64,000 bases of DNA from an uncultured Bacilli bacterium (GTDB lineage Bacteria > Bacillota_I > Bacilli_A > RF39 > UBA660), in the NCBI GenBank assembly GCA_934095865.1, contig CAKOKU010000002.1, positions 62,001-126,000 of the forward strand. The letters are read 5' to 3'. The translations under genes were made by a program, and so were the position numbers. Positions 33,417 to 42,533 of this stretch are shown piece by piece. A model generated the notes under the pieces. It worked only from the letters and a program-made list of their open reading frames with translations, was not told the DNA's origin and did not search any database. Positions within the stretch are counted from its first letter, which is position 1. Every line of letters starts with the position of its first letter.

Positions 33417-34076
33417 TTAATTATTGTTAATAACATCATTGTAATCTAAAAGATAAAATTCTTCTGGATTAAATACTTCACCTTTATAGAATACTTCAAA
33501 ATGAAGAGCATTGCTTGAATCTGTTGTTATTTTGTTTTGACCACTGGTTGCTATAATATCACCTTGTTTAACAACATCACCGACTTTAACTTTTACTTCG
33601 CCAAGACTTTGATAAATAGTTGTTAAATTATTTGTGTGTTCAATTTCTACAATATTTCCCATTAAACTGTCTTCTTTAATATTTTTTATTGTTCCATCTA
33701 AAATAGCTATAACATCGAAGGTATTATTTGAAGTGTATAAGACACCTGTATTTTGCATATAAATCCCTTCATAATAAATTAAAGATGCTGCCTGCTCATC
33801 ATTTGTTCCGGTCATACTATAAAAAGGAATAGTAGCAGTTACATCGGTATTCGTATAGGGACGAATTATCTTTTTAGCTTCATTAATAGTTGGGGTTATG
33901 TTACTATCAGAATCATTATTTACTTCATTTGTTTTTTCGCCACTATTACTTGGAGTAATGGGAACATTATAACTTAGAATTTCATACATTTTGTAGCTAC
34001 TGAAAATAATGGTACAAATTAGCATTAAACAGATTGTTGGGATAACAAATTTTTTTAATCTTCTTCTTTTTTTCAT
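33417..34076 (-). CDS. spoIIQ: SpoIIQ-like M23-fold protein, degenerate active site
   Basis: 219 residues: basic start, one membrane helix (about 11-30), a polar linker and an M23/LytM domain at about 95-210 (G-I-Y-M-Q-N-T-G-V, D-G-T-I-K-N-I, V-E-I-E-H, G-D-x-I-A-T-S-G, L-H-F-E-V-F). The first metal motif H-x3-D is replaced by N-T-G-V-L-Y and only the L-H-F-E part remains, as in inactive SpoIIQ. It lies directly after spoIID. SpoIIQ is made in the forespore and docks to SpoIIIAH across the septum during engulfment. Confidence 0.8.
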   Translation of the reverse strand: MKKRRRLKKFVIPTICLMLICTIIFSSYKMYEILSYNVPITPSNSGEKTNEVNNDSDSNITPTINEAKKIIRPYTNTDVTATIPFYSMTGTNDEQAASLIYYEGIYMQNTGVLYTSNNTFDVIAILDGTIKNIKEDSLMGNIVEIEHTNNLTTIYQSLGEVKVKVGDVVKQGDIIATSGQNKITTDSSNALHFEVFYKGEVFNPEEFYLLDYNDVINNN

Positions 34077-34122
34077 ATATAATTCACCTTTCTATTAAGA
34101 AGTGTGAACTATTTTTCTTTTT

Positions 34123-35031
34123 TTATACATTAAATTTCTGTATTTCAGTGCCTTGATAATAAAATTGTAATATATCTTGGTAAGAAGAGCCATTTTTAGC
34201 CATCGCATTCGCCCCATACTGGCTCATACCAACGCCGTGACCGTAACCTTTGGTTGTAATAATAATATTATCCTGATCTTCTTGAAGTGTAAAATCGGTT
34301 GAACGTAAATTAAATTGCTGGCGAAGATTTAAACCAGTATACTCATGGTTATTAATTGTTATCATTGTTACTCGATTAGATTCATCTCTTTTAGGTGAAG
34401 ATATATTTAACTTGCTACAATCTAAAGCTAACTTTTCACAGAATTGAGTCTTGGATATTGTTTTAGTGACTTCAAAATTATTGGTATTAGAATTATCTAA
34501 GGTTGGGATTATTATATTTAAATAGGGTAATTCTTCATTAAATACTGCTAAGGAAGTAGTGGTATAGCCGTTACTCATAGCATAAAAATAAGCTTTTATT
34601 AATTTGTTATCATAATATAAAACCTCATTTTGGGTAGAGGTTATTGCTGCTTTTATTTTATTATAATATTCATCATATTTAGTTTGCCACTTAGTTTTAA
34701 GTTCTTCTTCGGTTGCAAAAGCTTGATCACCAGTAGTAACATATCCTCTTTTTTCTTGTTGATATAATGCAAAGGTTCGGCTGGCAACCGCTTGAGCTTT
34801 TAAAGCTTCAATATTAAAAGAAGCAGGTGATTCTGCTCCTAAAACACCAATTAAATATTCTTCAATTGGTAAAGAAATAGTTTCATTATTATATGAGAAA
34901 TTTATTAATATTTCAGAAGAGGCTAAATAAGCATCTGCCGATGGATTGTTAGTTGCATCTTGATTTAATAAGCTAATTATTGTAAATGGTATTAAAATAA
35001 CACTAATTAAAGCCAAGATTTTGTTTTTCAT
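34123..35031 (-). CDS. spoIID: Stage II sporulation protein D (lytic transglycosylase)
   Basis: 302 residues. A signal/anchor helix (about 5-22) is followed by the SpoIID domain with L-P-I-E-E-Y-L-I-G-V-L-G-A-E-S-P (catalytic Glu), A-L-K-A-Q-A-V-A-S-R-T-F-A and the C-terminal G-Y-G-H-G-V-G-M-S-Q-Y-G-A-N-A-M-A. It cleaves peptidoglycan during engulfment, together with SpoIIM and SpoIIP. The usual Ser/Gly-rich motif after the middle strand is N-G-Y-T-T here. The RBS is AAGGAG. It is followed by spoIIQ, as in B. subtilis. Confidence 0.93.
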   Translation of the reverse strand: MKNKILALISVILIPFTIISLLNQDATNNPSADAYLASSEILINFSYNNETISLPIEEYLIGVLGAESPASFNIEALKAQAVASRTFALYQQEKRGYVTTGDQAFATEEELKTKWQTKYDEYYNKIKAAITSTQNEVLYYDNKLIKAYFYAMSNGYTTTSLAVFNEELPYLNIIIPTLDNSNTNNFEVTKTISKTQFCEKLALDCSKLNISSPKRDESNRVTMITINNHEYTGLNLRQQFNLRSTDFTLQEDQDNIIITTKGYGHGVGMSQYGANAMAKNGSSYQDILQFYYQGTEIQKFNV

Positions 35032-35039
35032 AACTCTCC

Positions 35040-35222
35040 TTATGATATAAAATCTATTATAAAGTTAGAAACTAAATAACTCATGGCAAAGCCTAACATG
35101 AGAACCAATATTCTAGCCTCATATGGTTTATTTCTTTTCATAATATTGTCAAAATTAACTCCACTTAAAGCGGCCATACTTAATAAAAGAGTTGTAGCAT
35201 ATATAATAATTTTATAGTTCAT
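35040..35222 (-). CDS. DUF1146 (YwzB-like) small membrane protein
   Basis: 60 residues with two helices, starting M-N-Y-K-I-I-I-Y at the ATG 35222 and ending S-N-F-I-I-D-F-I-S. The N-(F)-D-x-(I)-M-K-R pattern between the helices and the conserved position upstream of spoIID support DUF1146. It overlaps the end of rpiB by 11 bp. Function unknown. Confidence 0.75.
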   Translation of the reverse strand: MNYKIIIYATTLLLSMAALSGVNFDNIMKRNKPYEARILVLMLGFAMSYLVSNFIIDFIS

Positions 35223-35661
35223 TATATGCGGCCTTTTCATAAGATATGATTTTATTTATTCTTCTAAGATGTCTTTCTTCCATACTGGGATCTGTATTTA
35301 AAAAAGCTTCAATAATTTTTAATGCTTCCTCATTAGATAAGTAAGCTGGTAGGGCAATAATATTAGCATGATTATGTTGTCTACTACTGATAGCGTCATC
35401 TATATTATTAACCCGTGCACATCTTATTCCTTGAACTTTATTAGCAGCAATAGATATGCCAACACCTGTACCACATATTAAAATCCCTAAATCATTTTCT
35501 TTATCCATCTCAGTTGCTATATCAAAAGCAAAATCTGGATAATCATCTTCACTTGAATTCTGTATAGCACTTGGAATAATATTGTAGGTTGGCTCCAATT
35601 CTTTTATTAAGTAATCTTTCATAGAAGTCCCTCTATGATCACAAGCAATATATAATTTCAT
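35212..35661 (-). CDS. rpiB: Ribose-5-phosphate isomerase B (RpiB/LacAB family)
   Basis: 149 residues beginning M-K-L-Y-I-A-C-D-H-R-G. The catalytic Cys is in I-C-G-T-G-V-G-I-S-I-A-A-N-K and His in Q-H-N-H-A-N. It interconverts ribose-5-P and ribulose-5-P in the pentose phosphate pathway. It sits near spoIIR/prfA, as ywlF does in B. subtilis. Confidence 0.92.
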   Translation of the reverse strand: MKLYIACDHRGTSMKDYLIKELEPTYNIIPSAIQNSSEDDYPDFAFDIATEMDKENDLGILICGTGVGISIAANKVQGIRCARVNNIDDAISSRQHNHANIIALPAYLSNEEALKIIEAFLNTDPSMEERHLRRINKIISYEKAAYNEL

Positions 35662-35662
35662 A

Positions 35663-36606
35663 TTAATTTTCTTCTTTCTTTATAAATTTATTTTTTAGAC
35701 CGTCGTGATGATTTAATATATTAAGCAATTGAAATTCTTGATAATTTGGAAATAAAGATATATCTTTTAAACTTGGGCCATCATTAGTTACAACAATATC
35801 TATTGATAAATATTTATCATTCATTAAAGTGGTAGCAATTTTAGTTACTAGGCGCTTAGTACGCGGCCATTTAGGAATAGGTAACCACAAAATCGGCTCT
35901 TTGGTTAAAGGATGCTCTTCGTAGACATTTTTATCAAAGTCGTAACCGGGAGAATCAATAAGTCCTGTATCAATATTTATAGAAGCAATTATTTCATTGG
36001 CTGGAATAACTTCAGAATTTACTTTACTTGTTACTAAATAAGATGCAATTATTTCATTATTGAACATAATAAATCTAATAAAGGATAAGTTGTCAGGATT
36101 TAGTCTTTTTATTGACTCCTCTTGTTCAATTACACTCTCAATTATATTCATTTTACTTAAATATAGGTCGTTATAAACATTTGTATAATTTTTAGTATCT
36201 ATCTTAATTTTTTTAGTATCATTTTGAGCTTTTAAGTCATATTTCGCATATATGTATTCTTTATCTCAATAAATTTAGAAAATTCTGTAATGTTTTCGCC
36301 TGTTAGCTCTAACCATTTATAATTTAAAAAAGCATAAAATTTTTTATTAAACTTATGGCGTGTTTTGGTTATTTCAATTAAAGTTTTGCCGTTATTTAAT
36401 TTAATTAGCCTCTTGTTATCTTTTTTAGTTAAAATATTTAATCTTTTTGCCATAGGTATATTATAAATATTAAAAAGCTGATATTCTTCTAAAGAAATAT
36501 TGTATTTGAAGGAAGATAAAATAATATCTTTAATCAGGTAACTTCTTGAAAAATTAGTTGATGATTTTAAACTACTTACTGCTTTAAATATATTTTTGTA
36601 AATCAT
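35663..36606 (-). pseudogene. Sugar-transfer-associated ATP-grasp protein, frameshifted
   Basis: Two reading frames together give one ATP-grasp (PF14397-like) protein of about 314 residues. The 5' frame (ATG at 36606, RBS GGAG) runs through K-F-N-K-K-F-Y-A-F-L-N-Y-K-W and ends at 36232. The 3' frame continues D-K-E-Y-I-Y-A-K-Y-D-L-K-A-Q and then M-N-I-I-E-S-V-I-E-Q, with I-N-I-D-T-G, E-H-P-L-T-K-E and L-P-I-P-K-W. The shift lies around 36260-36271, in a T/A-rich stretch. Several ATP-grasp residues are changed (N-D-G-P-S-L-K-D where E-G-N is usual), so the gene may have been decaying already. A single-base sequencing error is the alternative. Confidence 0.7.
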
Positions 36607-36632
36607 ATTTCGCTCCATAGTTTTATTATAAC

Positions 36633-36653
36633 AAAAAAACTGCACTTATGCAG
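36633..36653 (-). terminator. Terminator of rpmE
   Basis: On the minus strand, CTGCA (36653-36649) pairs with TGCAG (36644-36640) around TAAG, followed by seven T residues. The rpmE stop codon is in the loop. Confidence 0.8.
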
Positions 36654-36867
36654 CTTTTGTATCATCTTGATTAAATCCGTATTTACGATTAAACTTTTCA
36701 ACAGAACCAGTCTTTTTAGCACGAGCTTGTGAACCAGTATAGAATGGATGGCAAGCACTGCAAACATCACATTGAATACTATCTTTTATTGACTTTACTG
36801 TGAAAGTATTACCACATGCGCAATGTACTTCTACTTCATGCATTTGTGGATGAATTCCCTTTTTCAT
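36646..36867 (-). CDS. rpmE: Ribosomal protein bL31, zinc-binding type
   Basis: 73 residues with the four zinc-binding Cys (C-A-C, C-D-V-C, S-A-C) and H-P-F-Y-T-G-S-Q. It is the C+ form. RBS GGAG. It is a single gene with its own terminator. Confidence 0.96.
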   Translation of the reverse strand: MKKGIHPQMHEVEVHCACGNTFTVKSIKDSIQCDVCSACHPFYTGSQARAKKTGSVEKFNRKYGFNQDDTKAA

Positions 36868-36975
36868 TTTTACTCTCCTTCCGCCATGTTAAATTATTAA
36901 CATAGAAATTTGTTTGTCTTGTATATTATAACATAAGTTTTAGCTTTTGCAATGTATAATTTACTGTTGGTCGAG

Positions 36976-38169
36976 TTACTGGCTATTTTGCTCTAATAAG
37001 GGCAATATACATAAATAAATTGATACGGCAGTTGATGTTAAGACATGACCAGCAATTAAGGAAATAAAAATTAATAAGAAAAATGTAAATTTATAACTAT
37101 TATGAAATTTTATATTTTTTAAACTTGTTATCATTAAAATTATATATACTATTATTCCTAATATACCAATGCTGTAAAAAATATCAAAAATATCAATTTC
37201 AATTAATTTAATTGCAGAAGTCGTTGTAATTCCTAAACCGAATAAATAAGAAATAAAGTTTTGATTAATAAATATATTGTTCATGTTTTGAAAAAAGGAA
37301 AGCCGACCACTAAAAATCAATTTATCTAATGTGTACATAGAAAATAAATTACTAAAATTTATGTTGAAAAAATTAATAGTTGTCATGATGTTTTGATAAA
37401 GTGGGGTAAATGGTAATATTATACAAATACCAATAATAGTTAGAGCAGGAATAAGAAAAATTAGAACCTTTGTTGATTTATGAAAACTGGAAACGTTACA
37501 TTTAATTTCTTTTATAAAATTATATATTAAAGTTAATAAAACGCCTAACATTAATGTTTTCGTACCAATTAAAATAGTAGAAAAGATTAAGGATATAAAA
37601 TAACTAATTTTAATAAAGATATTTTTCTCTTTTTTTAAAGCACCTAAAGATATTGGAAATAGGCCAACTAATATATTACTTATTTCATTACCACCATAGA
37701 ATAAACCAATAAAACCTTTCTTTTCTTCATAGAAGTCACTAATATAATAACCAAATTTCAAAAAGTAGGGAACTATTATTAAGCTCAGATAGATGAAATT
37801 CATTAGTAAAATAAACTTGGTATTTATTTTAGAATTTTTAATATTTTGAAAAAACAGCAATAGCACAGGCAAGTAAAATATTTGTAACAAATTAGCTAAT
37901 TCTCTAGTTATACTATTAGAAGTAAAAACTAAAGTATATATTATAAATATAAAAGCATAACCCATTAATAAGCATAAATATTTAAAGTTAATTTTACTTT
38001 TTATTAAGTAGAATAGAGCAAAACAAAAAAACAATCCTCTAACTAAAGAAGAAATCGTAATAAAAGAAAGATTATTTTTTAGTTGAATACAAGTAATAGC
38101 GTCCAACCATGGCTGTAAAAAAAGAAAAATTAATACAATGTATTCAAATATTTTAGATTTTTTAGACAT
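36976..38169 (-). CDS. O-antigen ligase/polymerase-like membrane protein
   Basis: 397 residues with about ten to eleven membrane helices and a larger loop near residues 250-290. The pattern (S-G-R-L-S-F-F-Q-N, L-F-G-L-G-I, then D-I-F-Y-S-I-G-I-L-G) matches the O-Ag_ligase_like group. It lies 14 bp after two PssE/PssD-type glycosyltransferase genes, so it probably polymerises or exports an envelope polysaccharide. Confidence 0.75.
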   Translation of the reverse strand: MSKKSKIFEYIVLIFLFLQPWLDAITCIQLKNNLSFITISSLVRGLFFCFALFYLIKSKINFKYLCLLMGYAFIFIIYTLVFTSNSITRELANLLQIFYLPVLLLFFQNIKNSKINTKFILLMNFIYLSLIIVPYFLKFGYYISDFYEEKKGFIGLFYGGNEISNILVGLFPISLGALKKEKNIFIKISYFISLIFSTILIGTKTLMLGVLLTLIYNFIKEIKCNVSSFHKSTKVLIFLIPALTIIGICIILPFTPLYQNIMTTINFFNINFSNLFSMYTLDKLIFSGRLSFFQNMNNIFINQNFISYLFGLGITTTSAIKLIEIDIFDIFYSIGILGIIVYIILMITSLKNIKFHNSYKFTFFLLIFISLIAGHVLTSTAVSIYLCILPLLEQNSQ

Positions 38170-38183
38170 ACTACACCTACTTT

Positions 38184-38660
38184 TTATTTTTCTATTAATT
38201 CGGATACTAAGGATAACATTTTACTGTTGTCATGGGTAAACTTCTTAGGTTTAAATTTTGGTAGTTTTTTATAGGCTCGTTCTAATTCGGTTACATCTTC
38301 AACCCCAATTATATACCCCAATGCAGAAAACTTTGTAACTATTTGTTTTTGATGATCGTTTATATGCTCTTTATATTTAGCTAAGCGGGGAACTGCAATG
38401 ACTTTTTTATCATATTTTAAAGCTGTTATGATGCTGCCAACACCACCATGAGTGATGATAACATCAGCAGTTGATAATAATTGATTAAATTTTTCGCTAG
38501 GAATTAAATCAAATACTTCCATATTATTTGAAGAAAATTTAGTATAGCCAGCCTGAGCAATAACTTTATCTTTTATTACTTTTTTTGCAATTAACCTGTC
38601 AATTTCCACTAATAAACGATGAAAATCTTTATCTTGGGTTCCTAAAGTAACTAATATCAT
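38184..38660 (-). CDS. PssE/Alg13-like glycosyltransferase subunit
   Basis: 158 residues matching the GT28 C-terminal domain: M-I-L-V-T-L-G-T-Q, then I-I-T-H-G-G-V-G-S-I and H-I-N-D-H-Q. It binds the nucleotide sugar and works with the membrane-attached PssD encoded just upstream. Together they transfer a sugar onto a lipid-linked acceptor. Confidence 0.88.
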   Translation of the reverse strand: MILVTLGTQDKDFHRLLVEIDRLIAKKVIKDKVIAQAGYTKFSSNNMEVFDLIPSEKFNQLLSTADVIITHGGVGSIITALKYDKKVIAVPRLAKYKEHINDHQKQIVTKFSALGYIIGVEDVTELERAYKKLPKFKPKKFTHDNSKMLSLVSELIEK

Positions 38661-38671
38661 TTAAATCCTTT

Positions 38672-39166
38672 CTAAAATATCCAACCACCATAGATGGCCT
38701 TAGGATAAACTTTTAACATTTCTTCCCATTGAACTATAAAGTAATCAGCAAATTTATAAATAAGTCGTCCAGCTCTAGTTGGACTTGTTATATTAGCAAT
38801 GGTTTCTATAAAAATTATTTTTTTATGAAATATTTTACCTAAGCAGCATATGGGACCGACATTGTGAGAACCTGTTGTAACTATAACATCAGGATTAATT
38901 TTTATAAGTAAAAATAGTGAAATAAAACAATTTAAAAGTAACTTAAAAGGATATATTAACTTAGCTTTGAAATTAGTATATGTCCCACTGATAATGAAAT
39001 GTACTCGCTTTGGATATTTTTGACGGAGAGAAATATTACTTTTAGTTTTCTCGGTAACTATAAAATAATCATATTTCTCAAATAGAGGGGATAGTTGCAA
39101 CAATTCATTTAAATGCCCACCTGTACTAGCAATAAACATAACTCTTTTTTTTCGTTTTTCCTTCAT
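38672..39166 (-). CDS. PssD/Alg14-like glycosyltransferase subunit
   Basis: 164 residues with V-M-F-I-A-S-T-G-G-H-L-N-E-L, T-T-G-S-H-N-V-G-P and I-E-T-I-A-N-I-T-S-P-T, one internal hydrophobic segment (about 70-92), typical of Alg14/PssD. It anchors PssE at the membrane. First gene of pssD-pssE-polymerase. Confidence 0.88.
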   Translation of the reverse strand: MKEKRKKRVMFIASTGGHLNELLQLSPLFEKYDYFIVTEKTKSNISLRQKYPKRVHFIISGTYTNFKAKLIYPFKLLLNCFISLFLLIKINPDVIVTTGSHNVGPICCLGKIFHKKIIFIETIANITSPTRAGRLIYKFADYFIVQWEEMLKVYPKAIYGGWIF

Positions 39167-39239
39167 AACAAATCCCTCATTTTAAAAAAATAATTCTCTT
39201 TAATTATACTATATTTTTTAATAATTAAAAAAAATATTA

Positions 39240-39836
39240 TTAGTTTTCTACTTTCCATGTAGACATAATAATATTTTGTAATTTTTGCGCGATGATTTTA
39301 TGGTCTTCTTCACTAAGCTGATAATTATAAACCATTCTTTTATTTAGAAGACTTGGTGTATTAAAAAATTCTATTTTATATTTTTTGGCTAAATCTTCTA
39401 GTAAGTACGATGATGACATATTAACTGGACTTATAAAAATAATTTGTTTAGAATTATATTTACGCAATGTTATAAACAATTTTTGTAATTCATTATAAAT
39501 ATTAATGGTAGCATTTTTTTCATATAATACTTCGAAATCACCTAAATACACTAAAATAATATTCGAAGAATCTAGTTTTTCTTGAATATTATCAACGTTA
39601 TCTTGAATTTTATCAACTACATTTTCAATTTCAAAATTTTCACGATGAAAGGTATAATAGGATGTTGGTATTGACATATTCAGACTTTGGTTCAAATGAA
39701 CATTATAGCTTTCTTTAATAGTAGTAGAGTCATCATAGATGGAAGTTATGGTTAAATATTGTCTGTTATTAGCGGTAAAAATAAGATAAGTTAATATGCA
39801 AGCACCAATTGTTAAGAAGAACAGTTTTATTTTCAT
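39240..39836 (-). CDS. Membrane-anchored SGNH-like protein, weakly supported
   Basis: 198 residues with one N-terminal helix. The core S-N-I-I-L-V-Y-L-G-D-F-E and K-Q-I-I-F-I-S-P resembles the central strands of SGNH/GDSL hydrolases, and the end L-S-E-E-D-H-K-I-I-A-Q-K-L resembles their last helix. The catalytic Ser and the D-x-x-H pair are not evident, so it may be inactive. It lies between murA and the polysaccharide genes. Confidence 0.45.
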   Translation of the reverse strand: MKIKLFFLTIGACILTYLIFTANNRQYLTITSIYDDSTTIKESYNVHLNQSLNMSIPTSYYTFHRENFEIENVVDKIQDNVDNIQEKLDSSNIILVYLGDFEVLYEKNATINIYNELQKLFITLRKYNSKQIIFISPVNMSSSYLLEDLAKKYKIEFFNTPSLLNKRMVYNYQLSEEDHKIIAQKLQNIIMSTWKVEN

Positions 39837-39857
39837 AAGTCCTCGCTTATTAAATAT

Positions 39858-41108
39858 TTATTCTTCTATTTTTATTTTAGCACCAACCTTGGATAATTTT
39901 ATATTTATATTTTCGTAACCTCTAAGAATATGCTCTGCTTTTGAAATAGTTGTAGTTCCCTTGGCAATTAAAGCGGCTAAAGTTAAAGCGGCGCCAGCTC
40001 GTAAGTCACTAGCTTCGACATCAGCACCATATAATTTTGTAGGACCTGTTATAAAAGCTTTTGTCGATGTATTAGCTATATTAGCGCCCATTTTGTTTAG
40101 GTAATCTATATGACCCATACGAGTTTCATATATTGTCTCATTAAATGTAGATATTCCTGTTGCTTGAGTTAATAAAGTCTGCATCGGTTGACCTAAGTCT
40201 GTAACAAAATTTGGGTACACACCGGATGTTATATTTATAGCTTTTATCTTATCTTGTCTTGAGATTATAATTGAATTTTCTTCCAAAATATAATTAACAC
40301 CCATATTTTTTAAATTTACTAAAAGACTCTCTAAATGTTTTGGCTCTATTTTGTCTATAACAAGATTATCTCCTGCTAGAGCGCCCGCTATTATATAAGT
40401 ACCAGCTTCAATACGGTCAGGAATAGTTGTAACTAAACCTTTTTTTAGATTATTAACGCCAACTATGGTTATCTCATCTGTACCTGCACCTTTTATCTTA
40501 GCTCCCATACTATTTAAAAACTCAGCAACATTTTCAATTTCAGGCTCTTTAGCAGCATTTATTATATGAGTAGTGCCACTGGCTTTAACAGCTGCTAGCA
40601 TGACATTTATAGTAGCTCCAACAGAAGGAAAATCAAATTTTATATCATTGCCAACTAATTTATCTGCTGAAATGATATATTTATCTCCAGTTATTTCGAC
40701 GGTAGCGCCAAGGGCTTCAAAACCTTTAATATGATAATCTATTGGTCTTTTTCCTATTTTACAACCACCAGGGAAATACATTTCAACATGATGATATTTA
40801 GCAAGTAAGGCTCCCATAAAATAATATGAAGCTCGTAATTTTTTAGCTAAACTTTCTTCTATTACTTTATTTTTTATGTTATGAGTATCAATTCTTAAAA
40901 TATTATTTTGATATCTATAATTAGCATTTAAAGTAGTAAGTATTTCTAAAAGAGCTCTAGTATCTGTTATATCAGGAACATTATCTATTTCAGCTTCATC
41001 ATCACAAAGAATAGCAGCAGGAATTAAGGCAACAACACTGTTTTTAGCACCACTTATTTCTATGGTGCCACTTAATTTACTAGGTCCTTCAATTATTAAT
41101 TTTGTCAT
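39858..41108 (-). CDS. murA: UDP-GlcNAc 1-carboxyvinyltransferase
   Basis: About 416 residues. The active-site Cys is in P-G-G-C-K-I-G-K-R-P-I-D and the Lys/Asn pair in S-G-A-K-N-S. It adds enolpyruvate to UDP-GlcNAc, the first step of peptidoglycan synthesis and the fosfomycin target. The ATG at 41108 is preferred; the upstream ATG at 41123 overlaps the purine-rich RBS. Confidence 0.95.
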   Translation of the reverse strand: MTKLIIEGPSKLSGTIEISGAKNSVVALIPAAILCDDEAEIDNVPDITDTRALLEILTTLNANYRYQNNILRIDTHNIKNKVIEESLAKKLRASYYFMGALLAKYHHVEMYFPGGCKIGKRPIDYHIKGFEALGATVEITGDKYIISADKLVGNDIKFDFPSVGATINVMLAAVKASGTTHIINAAKEPEIENVAEFLNSMGAKIKGAGTDEITIVGVNNLKKGLVTTIPDRIEAGTYIIAGALAGDNLVIDKIEPKHLESLLVNLKNMGVNYILEENSIIISRQDKIKAINITSGVYPNFVTDLGQPMQTLLTQATGISTFNETIYETRMGHIDYLNKMGANIANTSTKAFITGPTKLYGADVEASDLRAGAALTLAALIAKGTTTISKAEHILRGYENINIKLSKVGAKIKIEE

Positions 41109-41227
41109 TATTTTGCACCCCATAACTAACTATTAATAACTATATCTAATTTATGATATGAAGTCAATTGAAACAACACAAGGTCTCTTTTTTCTACATA
41201 AATTTTATTCTTAAGATATAAGAAATT

Positions 41228-41260
41228 AAAAAAAATAATGGCTTATTTCTAGTCATTATT
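41228..41260 (-). terminator. Terminator of spoIIR
   Basis: On the minus strand, AATAATG (41260-41254) pairs with CATTATT (41240-41234), followed by T residues. It overlaps the spoIIR stop. Confidence 0.75.
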
Positions 41261-41755
41261 AGTATATTTCATAAGTGTTTCTTTAATAAATGATTTATAT
41301 TCAACATCATTCATATTGTTATTATCAATAAGACATAAAGGAGGGTACATAATACACCAAAAATTTTCTCCTTGCCCTTGACCTAAAGTTATTACTAAGG
41401 AATTATAGTATCCAGGTTTATAAGTCACTCCTTTGTATTTTTTCATAGGAAAATAATTTTGACCATACGAAATTGTATAAGCTACGTTGTGACTATTTAA
41501 AATTTGCTTTATATAAGGGATGCTTTCGCTTATAGAGGCATCAATATTACTAGTATTAGTAAATTTAGGCATAACTTGCTTTAGAATATCTTCTTTGATG
41601 TATTGCTTTGTTAATTGATCACTAACCGAATTAGAAGAAGCAATTATTCGGAATCTAATGGCATTGTTTGGAATTATAACCTCTTCTTTAGCGGTTGTTA
41701 GATAAAGTAAGGATACGATTGCTAATAAAACTATTATCTTTTTTATAAAAATCAC
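41249..41755 (-). CDS. spoIIR: Stage II sporulation protein R
   Basis: 168 residues: a signal/anchor helix, then I-R-F-R-I-I-A-S-S-N-S-x-x-D-Q and the diagnostic G-Y-Y-N-S-L-V-I-T-L-G-Q-G-Q-G and F-W-C-I-M-Y-P-P-L-C. It is a forespore-secreted signal that triggers SpoIIGA to process pro-SigE in the mother cell. The start is given as GTG; it lies in a hairpin (ATCAC / GTGAT arms near 41752-41775) without a clear RBS, so the exact codon is uncertain. Order prfA-prmC-spoIIR is as in Bacillus. Confidence 0.9.
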   Translation of the reverse strand: MIFIKKIIVLLAIVSLLYLTTAKEEVIIPNNAIRFRIIASSNSVSDQLTKQYIKEDILKQVMPKFTNTSNIDASISESIPYIKQILNSHNVAYTISYGQNYFPMKKYKGVTYKPGYYNSLVITLGQGQGENFWCIMYPPLCLIDNNNMNDVEYKSFIKETLMKYTNND

Positions 41756-41801
41756 CCAATTTAATATTGAGTGATATTTTTAAATTTTATTCTTTTTCTT
41801 T

Positions 41802-42533
41802 TTATTTATTGATAATAAATAAGTAACGGTCACGATTACTAAGGTCTTTTTTTACATAAATAGTAGCTTTAGGATATAAATTACGAGCTATGTTTGTTAT
41901 TTCTTGACCTTGAGTAGCACCTATTTCAAAAGCAATTATACTTTGCGTAGCTAAAAATTCCTTGCTACGTTTTAAAATAACTTCATAAAATTCTAGACCA
42001 TTATTACTGGCAAATAGGGCATTTTGAGGTTCATATTTAGTTGCCTCATCTACTTCTTCATCGTATCTAACATATGGGGGATTGCTAACTAATAAATTAT
42101 ATTTTTTCTTTATTTCACAGGTTTTAATATCTCCAAGTTGAAAATTTACATCAGCTTGATTTAAGGCAGCATTATTACTGGCAACTTCAATTGCTCCTTT
42201 AGATATATCAATAGTATCTACTGTGGTATTGAGTTCTTTAGCAAGAGAAATAGCAATACAGCCACTACCGGTTCCAACTTCTAAAATATGCAAATTTTTT
42301 ATAGGCTTAACCAATTTTATTATTTCATCAACTAAACCTTCAGTTTCATAACGAGGAATAAGAACTCGTGGATCTACATTTATTTTATAACCATAAAAAT
42401 CAACGTATCCAATTAAATATTGAATTGGATAATTATTATTTATTTTCTGAATTATTTCTTCCAAATTATCTGGATATATTTTTTTTAACAATTCATAATC
42501 ATTTTGACTTATAAATCTTTCTTGTATTTTCAT
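41802..42533 (-). CDS. prmC: Peptide-chain release factor N5-glutamine methyltransferase
   Basis: 243 residues. SAM-binding motif L-E-V-G-T-G-S-G-C-I-A and substrate motif S-N-P-P-Y-V with the R-Y-E-T-E variant of R-x-E-T-E. It methylates the Gln of GGQ in release factors. Its ATG overlaps the prfA stop (TAATG). Confidence 0.94.
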   Translation of the reverse strand: MKIQERFISQNDYELLKKIYPDNLEEIIQKINNNYPIQYLIGYVDFYGYKINVDPRVLIPRYETEGLVDEIIKLVKPIKNLHILEVGTGSGCIAISLAKELNTTVDTIDISKGAIEVASNNAALNQADVNFQLGDIKTCEIKKKYNLLVSNPPYVRYDEEVDEATKYEPQNALFASNNGLEFYEVILKRSKEFLATQSIIAFEIGATQGQEITNIARNLYPKATIYVKKDLSNRDRYLFIINK

